Below are positions 34,557 to 42,713 of a stretch of 64,000 nucleotides of DNA, one piece after another. The stretch lies in assembly GCF_039542385.1 (NCBI RefSeq), contig NZ_BAABIA010000004.1, positions 1 through 64,000 on the forward strand, written 5' to 3'. The notes under the pieces were generated by a model. The model saw only the letters and a list, made by a program, of their open reading frames with translations, was not told where the DNA came from and did not search any database. Position numbers and translations under genes: made by a program. The DNA is from Prosthecobacter algae (lineage in GTDB: Bacteria; Verrucomicrobiota; Verrucomicrobiia; Verrucomicrobiales; Verrucomicrobiaceae). Position 1 is the stretch's first letter. Each line of letters opens with the position of its first letter.

Positions 34557-35395
34557 TCGACGACGATACTCACGCTTATCGAGCGGTTCGATAGCAATCC
34601 TGGGGCGTTGATCAGTTTCGGCACTTTCTCCAGAAGACCGGCTGCTACCGCCGCATCGTCTGCATGCAGATTACCTCCGGCGGAAGCATAGGCAGCAATC
34701 ACACCGGCCACATCGAGAAATACGGCCGTCAGTGCATGGTATTGGAAAGCACGGGCAGCATTGGGATTGTCTAAAAATTCGCCAAGTCTATCTGGAGTAG
34801 GCCCCAATAGCAGGTTAGCGTCCTGTTCTAGCAAAAGAGCATTGCTTGCCTCAATCAGATTCACTGGTTTTCCGCTCTGCAACTCTGCGACCAAGGCGCG
34901 TGCTTGTTTGGAATCAGGAGCACTCGTATTTAGCATGGTGATCAGTGAAGACTTGCTAAATCGATTTGATGCGATTGAAGCCAACAGGGATCGCGCTTCG
35001 TCTGGCGACAAATGGCCGCTGATCAGGCCGGGCACAATGCTGTTGTACAGTTTCAACTCACAGTCAGCAGAGACGAGAGCGTTCTCGTAGGCGGGAGTTT
35101 CGGACACCGCTTTATGCAGTTCAACCAACTCGGACAATTGACGTTTGGCCGCCTCTGGGTTCCCATCGGTCCACATGATGCTCACGCTGGCAGCTTGTTT
35201 CCAGGCAGTCCTGACCTCTGGCAATTTGGCTCCGCCATCCGTAGGCTTTAGGTTGGCTGGCGTGCTGGTTATTGTCGGAGTCTTCTTCGATGAAGCCGCC
35301 GCTGCCGTTTGCTCTGTCTGCTGGTCACAAGAAGCGGAGCAGACAGCGATGAGTGCCGCGAGAGCATGAAGTGTGGATTGAGAGTGTTTTCTCAT
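34517..35395 (-). CDS. Hypothetical lipoprotein
   Basis: A 292-residue protein with a lipoprotein signal (LAALIAVCSASC, Cys near residue 23). A Ser/Thr/Lys/Pro-rich linker (QTAAAASSKKTPTITSTPANLKPTDGG) precedes an all-helical domain (EAAKRQLSELVELHKAVSE, ARALVAELQSG, GVIAAYASAGGNLHADDAAVAAGLLEK). No family recognised and no catalytic motif. GC content is lower than in most neighbours. The last 40 bp overlap the amidohydrolase remnant on the other strand, which suggests this end was reshaped by insertion or deletion. Probably an outer-membrane or periplasmic lipoprotein. Confidence 0.7.
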   Translation of the reverse strand: MRKHSQSTLHALAALIAVCSASCDQQTEQTAAAASSKKTPTITSTPANLKPTDGGAKLPEVRTAWKQAASVSIMWTDGNPEAAKRQLSELVELHKAVSETPAYENALVSADCELKLYNSIVPGLISGHLSPDEARSLLASIASNRFSKSSLITMLNTSAPDSKQARALVAELQSGKPVNLIEASNALLLEQDANLLLGPTPDRLGEFLDNPNAARAFQYHALTAVFLDVAGVIAAYASAGGNLHADDAAVAAGLLEKVPKLINAPGLLSNRSISVSIVVDYLSKWRNGSFVK

Positions 35396-35535
35396 AATGG
35401 TCAGTCGGTTCCCGCTGGTGGTGGTGTGGTGCTGAGCTGCCCCCGAAGGTCGAGTCAGTTTTCACACTGGATCGTGGAATCCGAGTTTGATCTTTCTTTC
35501 TGTATGTAGCCATTCATTGCGAAGGCTGAACGGCA

Positions 35536-35569
35536 CAAAAAAGCCCGCCTGCGAGTGACGCAGGCGGGC
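35536..35569 (-). terminator. Rho-independent terminator of the thioredoxin-like gene
   Basis: An 11-bp stem (GCCCGCCTGCG / CGCAGGCGGGC at 35543-35553 and 35559-35569) with an AGTGA loop. Read on the minus strand it is followed by a run of T (AAAAAA at 35537-35542 on the + strand). It lies 26 bp after the stop of the thioredoxin-like gene. Confidence 0.93.
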
Positions 35570-35594
35570 GAATGAATTTTAAAGCAGGTTCAGA

Positions 35595-36014
35595 TCACTT
35601 GGCTTTCACGAGCACCTTTTCCAGAGTGCCGGCGAAATCGCCGGGGGTGGTGCCGCCGATCTGGTTGCCGAGGTCTTTGCCATTGGCGCTCAGGAACTGG
35701 ATGTGGGGGATGCCTTCGACCTTATACTTGGAGGAAGGGGCGGCATTGGCTTCCTGGTCCACGTCGAGATAGGCCCAGACGAATTTGTCATGCAGGGGGG
35801 TGACTTCCTTGCTGGGATAGACGGCCTTCTTCATGGACTGGCATGGACCGCACCAGGCGGCAGAGAAGACGAGGATGACCGGTTTGTTTTCCTTCTTGGC
35901 CATCTCCAGGGCGGCTTTGTAGTCGGTGCCGAATTTCGGACTGCCATCTGGAAAATCAGCGGCGAGCAGGGGCAGGGTAAAAACGGCAGCGAGGAGGGTA
36001 ATGAGCTTTTTCAT
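35595..36014 (-). CDS. Secreted thioredoxin-fold protein
   Basis: A 139-residue exported protein: signal KKLITLLAAVFTLPLLAADF, then a thioredoxin-like domain with the redox motif in VFSAAWCGPCQSMKKAV and the cis-Pro segment KVEGIPHIQFL. The CGPC site is the same as in thioredoxin, so a thiol-disulfide function in the periplasm is likely (reductase or DsbD/E-type partner). Start at the second Met (36014) because the signal peptide begins there. It is a single-gene unit with its own terminator, downstream of an ABC transporter gene on the same strand. Confidence 0.9.
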   Translation of the reverse strand: MKKLITLLAAVFTLPLLAADFPDGSPKFGTDYKAALEMAKKENKPVILVFSAAWCGPCQSMKKAVYPSKEVTPLHDKFVWAYLDVDQEANAAPSSKYKVEGIPHIQFLSANGKDLGNQIGGTTPGDFAGTLEKVLVKAK

Positions 36015-36067
36015 AAGTCGGGGTGCGTGGTTCACGGCACGTGGATAGGACGTGCGTGATCGGGTTT

Positions 36068-37846
36068 TTATTCCAACTGTAAACGCGCGAGGGTGCCATA
36101 AAGGCTGCCTTCTTTGGCCACGAGCTCTTCGTGCGTGCCGCGCTCGACGATGGTGCCGGCACTGAGGACGAGGATCTGATCACAACGGCGCACGGTGGAA
36201 AGGCGGTGGGCGATGATGATGGAGGTGCGGTTTTCCATGAGCTTGTCCAAGGCGTCCTGCACGAGACGTTCGCTTTCGGCATCGAGGCTGCTGGTGGCTT
36301 CATCCAGGATGAGAATGGCGGGGTCTGCGAGGATGGCGCGGGCGATGGCGATGCGCTGGCGCTGACCGCCGGAGAGCTGGGTGCCGCGCTCACCTACGAG
36401 GGTGTCGTAACCTTCGGGGAGTTTTTCGACGAAGAGGTGGGCATTGGCTTTTTTGGCGGCCTCGATGATCTCGGCCTCGGTCGCGTCCGGCTTGCCGTAG
36501 GCGATGTTTTCCCGGATGCTGCCGCCGAAGAGGAGGACCTCCTGCGGCACCAGGGCGAGGTTTTTTCGCAAGGTAGGCAAAGCCATGCCGGAGATGGGCT
36601 GGCCATCCACAAGGATGCGGCCACTGGTGGGCTCATAAAAGCGGTAGAGCAGGGAGATGGAGGTGGTCTTGCCGCTGCCGCTGGGGCCGACGAGGGCGAT
36701 GCGCTGGCCGGCCTTGGCCTGGAGGGAGAACTCGCGCAGCACGGGGGCCTCTGGCCGGGTGGGGTAGGCAAAGCAGATGTCCTGCATCTCGATCTCGCCT
36801 TTGAAGCGGACCTTGGGGGCATCGGGGGCTTCCGGCTCGGTGGGTTCCAGCAGGATCTCACGCACGCGGTCGGTGGCACCGAGGGTGCGCTGGATCTGGG
36901 TGATGAGCTCCGAAAACTGGCCGACGGAGGAGGCGATGACGGCGCTGAAGGCGGCGAACTGGGTGAGGTCTTTGGAGCTGATCTGGCCTTCACTGAGCAT
37001 GCGCAGGGCAACCCAGGTGACGACGATGAGCGCGAGGCTGAAGGCAAAGATGATGAAGGCGACAAAGGCGGCGCGGGGGGCGGCGGCGCGGATGGCGGTG
37101 GTGAGGAAATTGCCAAGGTTTTGGTTATACCGGGCCATCTCATGCGCCTCATTGGCAAAGGCCTTGACGCTGATGATGCTCTGCAGGCTTTCCTCTACCA
37201 CGACCTGGGTGCTGGCGAGGTCGTCCTGGGCCTTGCGGGTGAGCTTGCGGATGCGGGCACCGAAGATGGCGATCATGATGATGACCACGGGGATGGTGGC
37301 GATCATCACCAGGGCGAGCTTGACGCTGATCTGAAGCACCAGGATGAGGGAGCCCAGCAGCATGACGCTGTGGCGGATGAACATGGGGATGGCGACCACC
37401 AGGGTCTCGCGCATGGATTCCACGTCATTGGCGAGACGGGAGGCCAGCTCGCCGACACGGCGGGCATTCAGCGTGCCCATGGGCAGGCGAATGATGCGGC
37501 TGAAGGTTTCCCGGCGCAGGGTGGCCAGGGCGCGTTCACTGGCCTTGGCAAAGAGCATGATGCGCCAGAAGGCGATAAAGGCCTGAGCTGTGACGATGGC
37601 GGCCAGAATGAAGATGGAGTGCTGCAGCTCAGCCATCCATTCAGGCCCTGTGGCACCGCCGAGTCCCTTGCCCACCACTTCAGCCGTCAGCTTGAAAAAG
37701 GTGACGGAGAGTACGGCGGTGGTCGCCAGGGCGATGAGCGCGGGGATGAAGACATTAAAATGCGGCCGCAGATAGCGCAGGAAAAAAGCGGCATCCCGCC
37801 AGGCGGCGCGGTCCCAGATCTTTTTGGTCGGTGGGGTGTCAGGCAT
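36068..37846 (-). CDS. MsbA-like ABC exporter (fused membrane and ATPase domains)
   Basis: A 592-residue half-transporter. Six membrane helices occupy residues ~20-320 (for example FIPALIALATTAVLSVTFFKL, SVMLLGSLILVLQISVKLALVMIATIPVVIIMIAIFG), followed by the nucleotide-binding domain: Walker A ALVGPSGSGKTTS, Q-loop, signature LSGGQRQRIAIARA, Walker B AILILDEATSSLD and the switch His in IIAHRLSTV. The family exports lipid A core, lipids or drugs as homodimers; the best match is MsbA-like/ABCB-type, with the substrate unresolved. It probably forms an operon with, or lies upstream of, the thioredoxin-like gene. Confidence 0.95.
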   Translation of the reverse strand: MPDTPPTKKIWDRAAWRDAAFFLRYLRPHFNVFIPALIALATTAVLSVTFFKLTAEVVGKGLGGATGPEWMAELQHSIFILAAIVTAQAFIAFWRIMLFAKASERALATLRRETFSRIIRLPMGTLNARRVGELASRLANDVESMRETLVVAIPMFIRHSVMLLGSLILVLQISVKLALVMIATIPVVIIMIAIFGARIRKLTRKAQDDLASTQVVVEESLQSIISVKAFANEAHEMARYNQNLGNFLTTAIRAAAPRAAFVAFIIFAFSLALIVVTWVALRMLSEGQISSKDLTQFAAFSAVIASSVGQFSELITQIQRTLGATDRVREILLEPTEPEAPDAPKVRFKGEIEMQDICFAYPTRPEAPVLREFSLQAKAGQRIALVGPSGSGKTTSISLLYRFYEPTSGRILVDGQPISGMALPTLRKNLALVPQEVLLFGGSIRENIAYGKPDATEAEIIEAAKKANAHLFVEKLPEGYDTLVGERGTQLSGGQRQRIAIARAILADPAILILDEATSSLDAESERLVQDALDKLMENRTSIIIAHRLSTVRRCDQILVLSAGTIVERGTHEELVAKEGSLYGTLARLQLE

Positions 37847-37894
37847 GAAAATTCAGGAGAGGAGATAGATCAGGAAATGGGTGGCTTGCACGGA

Positions 37895-38626
37895 CTACTT
37901 GGCATTGGCCAGCAGTTTGAGGATGGAAGTGGCAGGATTTCCCATGCCGAGGATGGATCCATCGCGCTCTCCGCCGCCGACATTGATGGCCACCACTTGG
38001 CCGGATGTGTTTAGCACCGGGGCACCGCTGGTCCCGGCCAGGGCGACATCTTTGGCCGCGAATTCATAGACCAATTCCGTCTCGGTGGAGACCTGAACGA
38101 TGGCGGGGAGCATGTCGAGGGTTTCCTTGCCGCGCTGCCGTCCGTGGAGAAACACGGTGTCTCCGACTGCGGGCGGAGTTTTGGCCAGATGCAGGGTGGC
38201 GCGAACGGTGGGCAGATCCACCCGGTAGGCGGCCACATCCTGTGCATAGCCCTGGTCGTCGGAGCCACGGGCGCCTGGAATGGTCACCGGGCGGGTGGAG
38301 GTGATGGCCTTGGTGGGGTCCGTGATGGACAGCCCGGTCACGGCGACGAAAATCTGGGGCACTTCCTGCCAAGTGAAGTCACGTTCCAGACCACAGGCGG
38401 GACCAAAAAGATGGTGAGCGGTGAGAAGAAGTGCCTTTTCCTCCCCGGGCACACGGCAGAGAAAGGCGGTGCCGCCTGAAAAGGAGTCTTGCCCGCTCAT
38501 GAAAGTGGGCTTGAGAACCACGTGAGGCGGTACGCCAGGGTTTGGGGCTGGCTCTGCACCCATGCCGACCGCTGCCAGGCTGGCTAGCAGGAGGAATGAA
38601 CGCAAAAAGGATGGCGGTGAGGTCAA
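37895..38626 (-). CDS. Secreted trypsin-like serine peptidase
   Basis: A chymotrypsin-fold protease. The catalytic triad can be read: His in LLLTAHHLFG, Asp in DVAAYRVDLP, Ser in LAGTSGAPVLN. A signal peptide FLRSFLLLASLAAVGMGAEP precedes it. The start is unclear: the ATG at 38728 would add about 30 Pro/Ser-rich residues and abut the divergent FAD-dehydrogenase start, so the TTG near 38626 (or 38605), just before the signal, is my choice. The overall size fits a minimal single-domain trypsin-like protein without PDZ. Substrate unknown. Confidence 0.8.
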   Translation of the reverse strand: MTSPPSFLRSFLLLASLAAVGMGAEPAPNPGVPPHVVLKPTFMSGQDSFSGGTAFLCRVPGEEKALLLTAHHLFGPACGLERDFTWQEVPQIFVAVTGLSITDPTKAITSTRPVTIPGARGSDDQGYAQDVAAYRVDLPTVRATLHLAKTPPAVGDTVFLHGRQRGKETLDMLPAIVQVSTETELVYEFAAKDVALAGTSGAPVLNTSGQVVAINVGGGERDGSILGMGNPATSILKLLANAK

Positions 38627-38726
38627 CAAGGGCGGGCAGTGTGGAAGGGATGGGGCGGGATGGCAAGGGCGGCAGTCATCTGGTTGCAACAACGGCCAGG
38701 ATGAACGAACGGGTTTCCCGCCTCTC

Positions 38727-40403
38727 ATGCTGCAAGTTTCTCAACTCAATCTCCCTGTGGACCACACCGATGCCGACCTGCGTACGGCATTGCTGAAACG
38801 GCTGGGGGTGAAGGATGCGACCTTTACCCTCAAACAGCGCGCCATTGATGCCCGGCGCGGCCATGTGAACTTCAGCTACACGCTGCTGGTGGAGGTGGCG
38901 GATGAAGCCCGGGTGCTGAAAGCCCTGAAGGATGACACGAAGGTGATCGTGGCACCGGATGAGACGTATGTGGAGGTCAAAGCGGGTCAAGGAGGTCAAG
39001 GAGGTCAAGGCGGTCAAGGAGGTCAAGGCGGTCAAGGCGGTCAAGGCGGTCAAGGAGGTCAAGGAGGTCAAGGAGGTCAAGGAGGTCAAGGGCGGCCAGT
39101 GATTGTGGGGACGGGGCCTTGTGGGCTGTTTGCGGGGCTGTTGTTGGCACGGGCGGGTTTGAAGCCGATCCTGTTGGAGCGTGGTAAGGCCGCAGGCGAC
39201 CGGGCGCGAGATGTGACCGGCTTTTGGCGGCGTGGTTGGGATTTCAATCCCGAGTCCAATGTGCAGTATGGGGAAGGGGGCGCAGGCACCTTTTCCGATG
39301 GCAAACTTTACACGCAGATCCGCGACCGTGAGCACCGCATTCCGTGGCTGCTGAGGGAAATGGTGGCTGCGGGTGCGCCGGAAGACATTTTGATCAAAGC
39401 GCGACCGCACATCGGCACGGATCGTCTGATCAAGGTGGTGCGGCATGTGCGGGAGGAGATCATCTCCCTCGGAGGCGAGGTGAGGTTCAGCTCCCGTGTC
39501 AGCGATGTGGTGGTGGAAAAAGGGGCGATGCGTGCCGTGGTGCTGGCGGATGGGGCGGTGATCGAGGGCAGCCCGATCGTCTTTGCCATCGGCCACAGCA
39601 GTCGGGACACCTTTTCGATGCTGCACGCGCGTGGCATTCCCTTTGACCCCAAACCCTTCTCGGTGGGCGTGCGAATCGAGCACCCGCAGAAGCTGGTGGA
39701 CAAGATGCTGTTTGGCAAATGGGCCGGGCATGATCGGCTGGGTTCGGCCCCTTACAAATTTGTGGCGCATTGCGATACGGAGCGGAGCGCGTACAGCTTT
39801 TGCATGTGCCCCGGGGGGCTCGTGGTGGCGGCGACCTCTGAGCCGGGGATGGTGGTGACCAATGGCATGAGCAGCTATGCGCGTGCGGAGGCGAATGCGA
39901 ATGCGGGCTTCATGGTGGAGGTGGGGCCCCAGGACTATGGGCAGGCGCATCCGCTGGCAGGCATCGAGTTTCAGCGGCAGATCGAACGCCGGGCCTATGA
40001 GGTGGGGGGCAGCAACTACCATGCCCCGGCGCAGCTTCTGGGGGATTTCCTCGCAGGCCGTGCCTCCACCAGCCAGGGGACAGTGAAGCCTTCCTATGAG
40101 CCGGGTGTGGTGTGGACAGATCTGCGCGAGGTGCTGCCGGAATCCGTCATCGCTACGCTGAAAGAAGCGGTGCCGCGCATCAACAAAAGCCTGCCTGGTT
40201 TTGATCTCGAAGATGCGGTTTTAACGGCGGCTGAAACCCGCAGTTCTGCGCCGGTGCGCATCCCGCGTGATCCGGCCACCTATGAGTGTGTGTCGCTGAA
40301 GAATTTTTACCCGGCAGGTGAAGGTGCAGGGTATGCCGGTGGCATCATCTCGGCTGCGGCGGATGGCATGCGGATTGCGGAGGCCATTTTGCGGGCGCGG
40401 TGA
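38727..40403 (+). CDS. FAD-dependent dehydrogenase (COG2509 type) with expanded GGQ repeat linker
   Basis: A 558-residue flavoprotein. An N-terminal ~80-residue domain (LNLPVDHTDADLRTALLKRLGV..., TLKQRAIDARRGHVNFSYTLLVEV) is normal for this family. It is followed by a (GGQ)n tract, then the FAD site PVIVGTGPCGLFAGLLLARAGLKPILLERG, and conserved blocks such as YGEGGAGTFSDGKLYTQIRD, VFAIGHSSRDTF, FCMCPGGLVVAA and the final GAGYAGGIISAAADGMRIAE. These proteins are 'NAD(FAD)-utilizing dehydrogenases' of unknown substrate. The ATG at 38727 was chosen; the frame upstream is open but not protein-like. The tract breaks the usual short linker. Confidence 0.88.
   Translation: MLQVSQLNLPVDHTDADLRTALLKRLGVKDATFTLKQRAIDARRGHVNFSYTLLVEVADEARVLKALKDDTKVIVAPDETYVEVKAGQGGQGGQGGQGGQGGQGGQGGQGGQGGQGGQGGQGRPVIVGTGPCGLFAGLLLARAGLKPILLERGKAAGDRARDVTGFWRRGWDFNPESNVQYGEGGAGTFSDGKLYTQIRDREHRIPWLLREMVAAGAPEDILIKARPHIGTDRLIKVVRHVREEIISLGGEVRFSSRVSDVVVEKGAMRAVVLADGAVIEGSPIVFAIGHSSRDTFSMLHARGIPFDPKPFSVGVRIEHPQKLVDKMLFGKWAGHDRLGSAPYKFVAHCDTERSAYSFCMCPGGLVVAATSEPGMVVTNGMSSYARAEANANAGFMVEVGPQDYGQAHPLAGIEFQRQIERRAYEVGGSNYHAPAQLLGDFLAGRASTSQGTVKPSYEPGVVWTDLREVLPESVIATLKEAVPRINKSLPGFDLEDAVLTAAETRSSAPVRIPRDPATYECVSLKNFYPAGEGAGYAGGIISAAADGMRIAEAILRAR
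38985..39092 (+). repeat. 12-copy, 9-bp minisatellite (GGTCAAGGN) inside the FAD dehydrogenase
   Basis: Twelve tandem 9-bp units, GGTCAAGGA or GGTCAAGGC with a last GGTCAAGGG, encode (Gly-Gln-Gly) in frame. Units differ only at the ninth base, so every unit is synonymous. This pattern points to recent slippage or unequal crossing-over held in frame, and copy number is likely to differ between strains. Confidence 0.95.
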
Positions 40404-40431
40404 TCAGAAGGTGGAGGTTGTTTCACAAGGG

Positions 40432-40470
40432 CCTCTTAGATCGCCTTCCGTGGCAAGGCGTTCTAAGAGG
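40432..40470. terminator. Hairpin after the FAD dehydrogenase gene, possible terminator
   Basis: CCTCTTAGA and TCTAAGAGG (40432-40440, 40462-40470) enclose a second pair CGCCTT / AAGGCG. The stem is strong, 15 pairs in two blocks, but no T-run follows, so Rho-independent termination is not certain. It is placed 29 bp after the stop codon. Confidence 0.55.
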
Positions 40471-40604
40471 GGTTGATTTAGGTGCCTGAGGGGCGGCTAA
40501 ACGTCGCCGCCAAGCGTTTTTGTGTGTAGAATAGTTTTCAACAATCGCTCAACGTTTCCGTCATAGCCACTGCGCAGATACGCGTTTTGAAAACTTACCC
40601 ACCC

Positions 40605-42203
40605 ATGAAAACACCCATCCGATTGACTCAAATCCTGGCCGCTGCGGGACTGTTGACTCTCTCCATCAGCCCCCTTGTCGCCGATCTCAAAAGTCCTACC
40701 AAGCTGGCCGCCAGCGAGTTCCATGCCCGTCTTTTGAAAGACGACACGGCGCTGCCCGCCGGCGGGCAGTTGCAGATGAGCTACGCCAACGTGGTGGAGA
40801 AAATCCTCCCCAGCGTGGTCACCATCTTTGCCTATGGTGGCAAGGCGGAATCCGAAACTCACAAGCTGGAGGACATTCCGCCGCAGTTGCGTCCCTTCTT
40901 TGATCGCTTCTTTGATGAGGAGGGCAATCCGGAGCAACAACCCCAGCAACCGCGCAATCCGCGTGGCCGCCGTGGTGGCCCGCAGCAGCAGGACAATGAG
41001 CGCCTCCGCCCGAATGGCGTGGGCTCAGGCTTCATCGTCTCCAGCGACGGCTACATCATGACGAACAACCATGTGGTGGGCGAGGCGGACAAGATCGAAG
41101 CCGTGGTGGAGGTCAATGGCCTCAGCCGCACTTATCTGGCCAAGGTGGTGGGTACGGATCCGCTGACCGATGTGGCACTGATCAAAATTGACGCCACAGA
41201 CCTGCCGCAGGCAACGCTGGGCGACAGTGACAAACTGCGCGTGGGCGACATCGTTCTGGCCGCAGGTGCGCCGATGGAACTGAACCGTTCCGTCACGCAG
41301 GGCATCGTCAGCGCCCTGGGCCGCAGCGGCATGAACATCGTGAACAACGGCCGCATGGCGGGTTATGAGGATTTCATCCAGACCGATGCCTCCATTAACC
41401 CAGGCAACTCTGGCGGTCCGCTGGTGGATGCGCTGGGCCGCGTGGTGGGCATCAATACGGCCATCCTTTCCCGTTCAGGGATGAATGCCGGCATCGGCTT
41501 TGCGATTCCGGTGAACATGGCCATGCGCATTGTGGAGGACCTGATTGACAATGGCTCCGTCCGCCGTGGTCGCCTGGGCATTGAGCTGATGGATCTGGAC
41601 AGTGAGAAGGCGGAGATCCTGGGCCTGAAGGACCAGGGCGGGGCCGTGGTGCGCGCTGTGTTTAATGACACACCTGCGGAGAAAGCCGGCATGGAGCCCG
41701 GAGACGTGGTGACCCATGTGGACGGCCAGCGCGTGGACAGCAGCGCCAAGCTGCGTCTGGTGATCAGTGGTCGCAAACCGGGTACGGCCGTGAACCTGAC
41801 CGTGATGCGCGATGGCAAGAGCCTGCCAGTGACGGCCACGCTGGATGAGATGACGGACAACACCGTCGCCCAGGCCAATGGCAACTCGCTACGCGGTGGC
41901 GGCACCGGCACCAGCATTGCCGAGATCATCCCCGGCGTGACGGTGCAAAACCTGACGCCAGCCACCCGCGAACGTTATGACATCCCCGCCAATATCACGG
42001 GGGTGATCATCACCAAGCTGGAGGCCGAAAGCCGTGCTGCGGCCATGGGCATGGAGGAAGGTGATGTCATCATGAGCGTGAACCGAAACCCGGTGCGCGC
42101 CGTGGGCGAAGCGCATGAAATGGCCAAGACCTCGGACAAGGTTGTCACGCTGAAAGTCTATCGTGGTGGCGACACCATGCTCTTCATGGTGAATAAGAAC
42201 TGA
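40605..42203 (+). CDS. degP: HtrA/DegP-family periplasmic serine protease with two PDZ domains
   Basis: A 532-residue secreted protease/chaperone. Signal (MKTPIRLTQILAAAGLLTLSI), an unusual basic and Gln-rich stretch (QQPQQPRNPRGRRGGPQQQ) in the N-terminal region, then the trypsin-like core: His156 (TNNHVVG), Asp189 (TDVALIKID), Ser269 (INPGNSGGPL). Two PDZ domains follow (LGIELMDLDSEKAEILGL...AGMEPGDVVTHVDG; VQNLTPATRERYDIPANITGVIITKL...EEGDVIMSVNR). HtrA proteins degrade or refold damaged envelope proteins. The ATG at 40605 fits the signal peptide; the TTG at 40587 is less likely. A terminator follows. Confidence 0.94.
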   Translation: MKTPIRLTQILAAAGLLTLSISPLVADLKSPTKLAASEFHARLLKDDTALPAGGQLQMSYANVVEKILPSVVTIFAYGGKAESETHKLEDIPPQLRPFFDRFFDEEGNPEQQPQQPRNPRGRRGGPQQQDNERLRPNGVGSGFIVSSDGYIMTNNHVVGEADKIEAVVEVNGLSRTYLAKVVGTDPLTDVALIKIDATDLPQATLGDSDKLRVGDIVLAAGAPMELNRSVTQGIVSALGRSGMNIVNNGRMAGYEDFIQTDASINPGNSGGPLVDALGRVVGINTAILSRSGMNAGIGFAIPVNMAMRIVEDLIDNGSVRRGRLGIELMDLDSEKAEILGLKDQGGAVVRAVFNDTPAEKAGMEPGDVVTHVDGQRVDSSAKLRLVISGRKPGTAVNLTVMRDGKSLPVTATLDEMTDNTVAQANGNSLRGGGTGTSIAEIIPGVTVQNLTPATRERYDIPANITGVIITKLEAESRAAAMGMEEGDVIMSVNRNPVRAVGEAHEMAKTSDKVVTLKVYRGGDTMLFMVNKN

Positions 42204-42223
42204 TCCGTAGGAAACAAGATGCA

Positions 42224-42256
42224 GCCCGTGCCTTGACCCAAAGGCACGGGCTTTTT
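42224..42256 (+). terminator. Rho-independent terminator after degP
   Basis: An 11-bp perfect stem (GCCCGTGCCTT / AAGGCACGGGC) followed by TTTTT, starting 21 bp past the stop codon. Confidence 0.95.
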
Positions 42257-42288
42257 CGTCCACCAGGGCTTGAGAAGCGGCCCATTTA

Positions 42289-42672
42289 GTGCATGATGAT
42301 GTTGTGACAGGTTCGTTCCATGGCCCACCCCCAGCCTCGGCGACTCCCGTTCTGCCGGGCAGGCCGCGTACGGCCCCTGCGGAGCCGAGTCTCCAGCCAG
42401 ATCTGGAACCGCCGTACCATGTGATCCTGCATGACGACGATGAACACACTCATCGTTATGTGGTGAACATGATGATGCAGATCTTTGGATACGATGCCTC
42501 GAAGGGCTTTCAGATCGCCTGTGAGGTGAACGAAAGTGGTCGAGCCATCGTGGTGACCTGCCACAAGGAACTGGCCGAATTTCGGGTGGACCAGATCCAT
42601 AAGTATGTGGACGAACTTCCTGCCGCCAATGAACCCGGGCCCATGAAGGCCTCCATGGAGCCGGCGGAGTAA
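42289..42672 (+). CDS. clpS: ClpS-like Clp protease adaptor, divergent
   Basis: A 127-residue protein starting at a GTG. After a Pro-rich N-terminal tail of ~40 residues comes the ClpS core: PPYHVILHDDDEHTHRYVVNMMMQIFGYDASKGFQIACEV then SGRAIVVTCHKELAEFRVDQIHKYV. ClpS brings N-degron substrates to ClpA/ClpC. Compared with E. coli ClpS, the pocket 'NDDYTPME' reads DDDEHTHR, and the pocket His66 of 'AVHYQGKA' is replaced (EVNESGRA). The two Asp residues are kept. Substrate specificity may therefore differ. No clpA gene is adjacent. The GTG start is uncertain. Confidence 0.85.
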   Translation: MHDDVVTGSFHGPPPASATPVLPGRPRTAPAEPSLQPDLEPPYHVILHDDDEHTHRYVVNMMMQIFGYDASKGFQIACEVNESGRAIVVTCHKELAEFRVDQIHKYVDELPAANEPGPMKASMEPAE

Positions 42673-42713
42673 GTTTGAAACTTTTTGCAGGCTAGGCGGG
42701 TTAAAGGAGGACC

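Noticed and set aside
36131..38014. 627-codon plus-strand ORF opposite the ABC exporter
   Set aside because: Asp/Gly/His-rich shadow of the ABC transporter; the minus frame contains Walker A/B and LSGGQ.
38985..39092. CRISPR array
   Set aside because: Nine-bp units without spacers, coding in frame inside a gene; it is a minisatellite.
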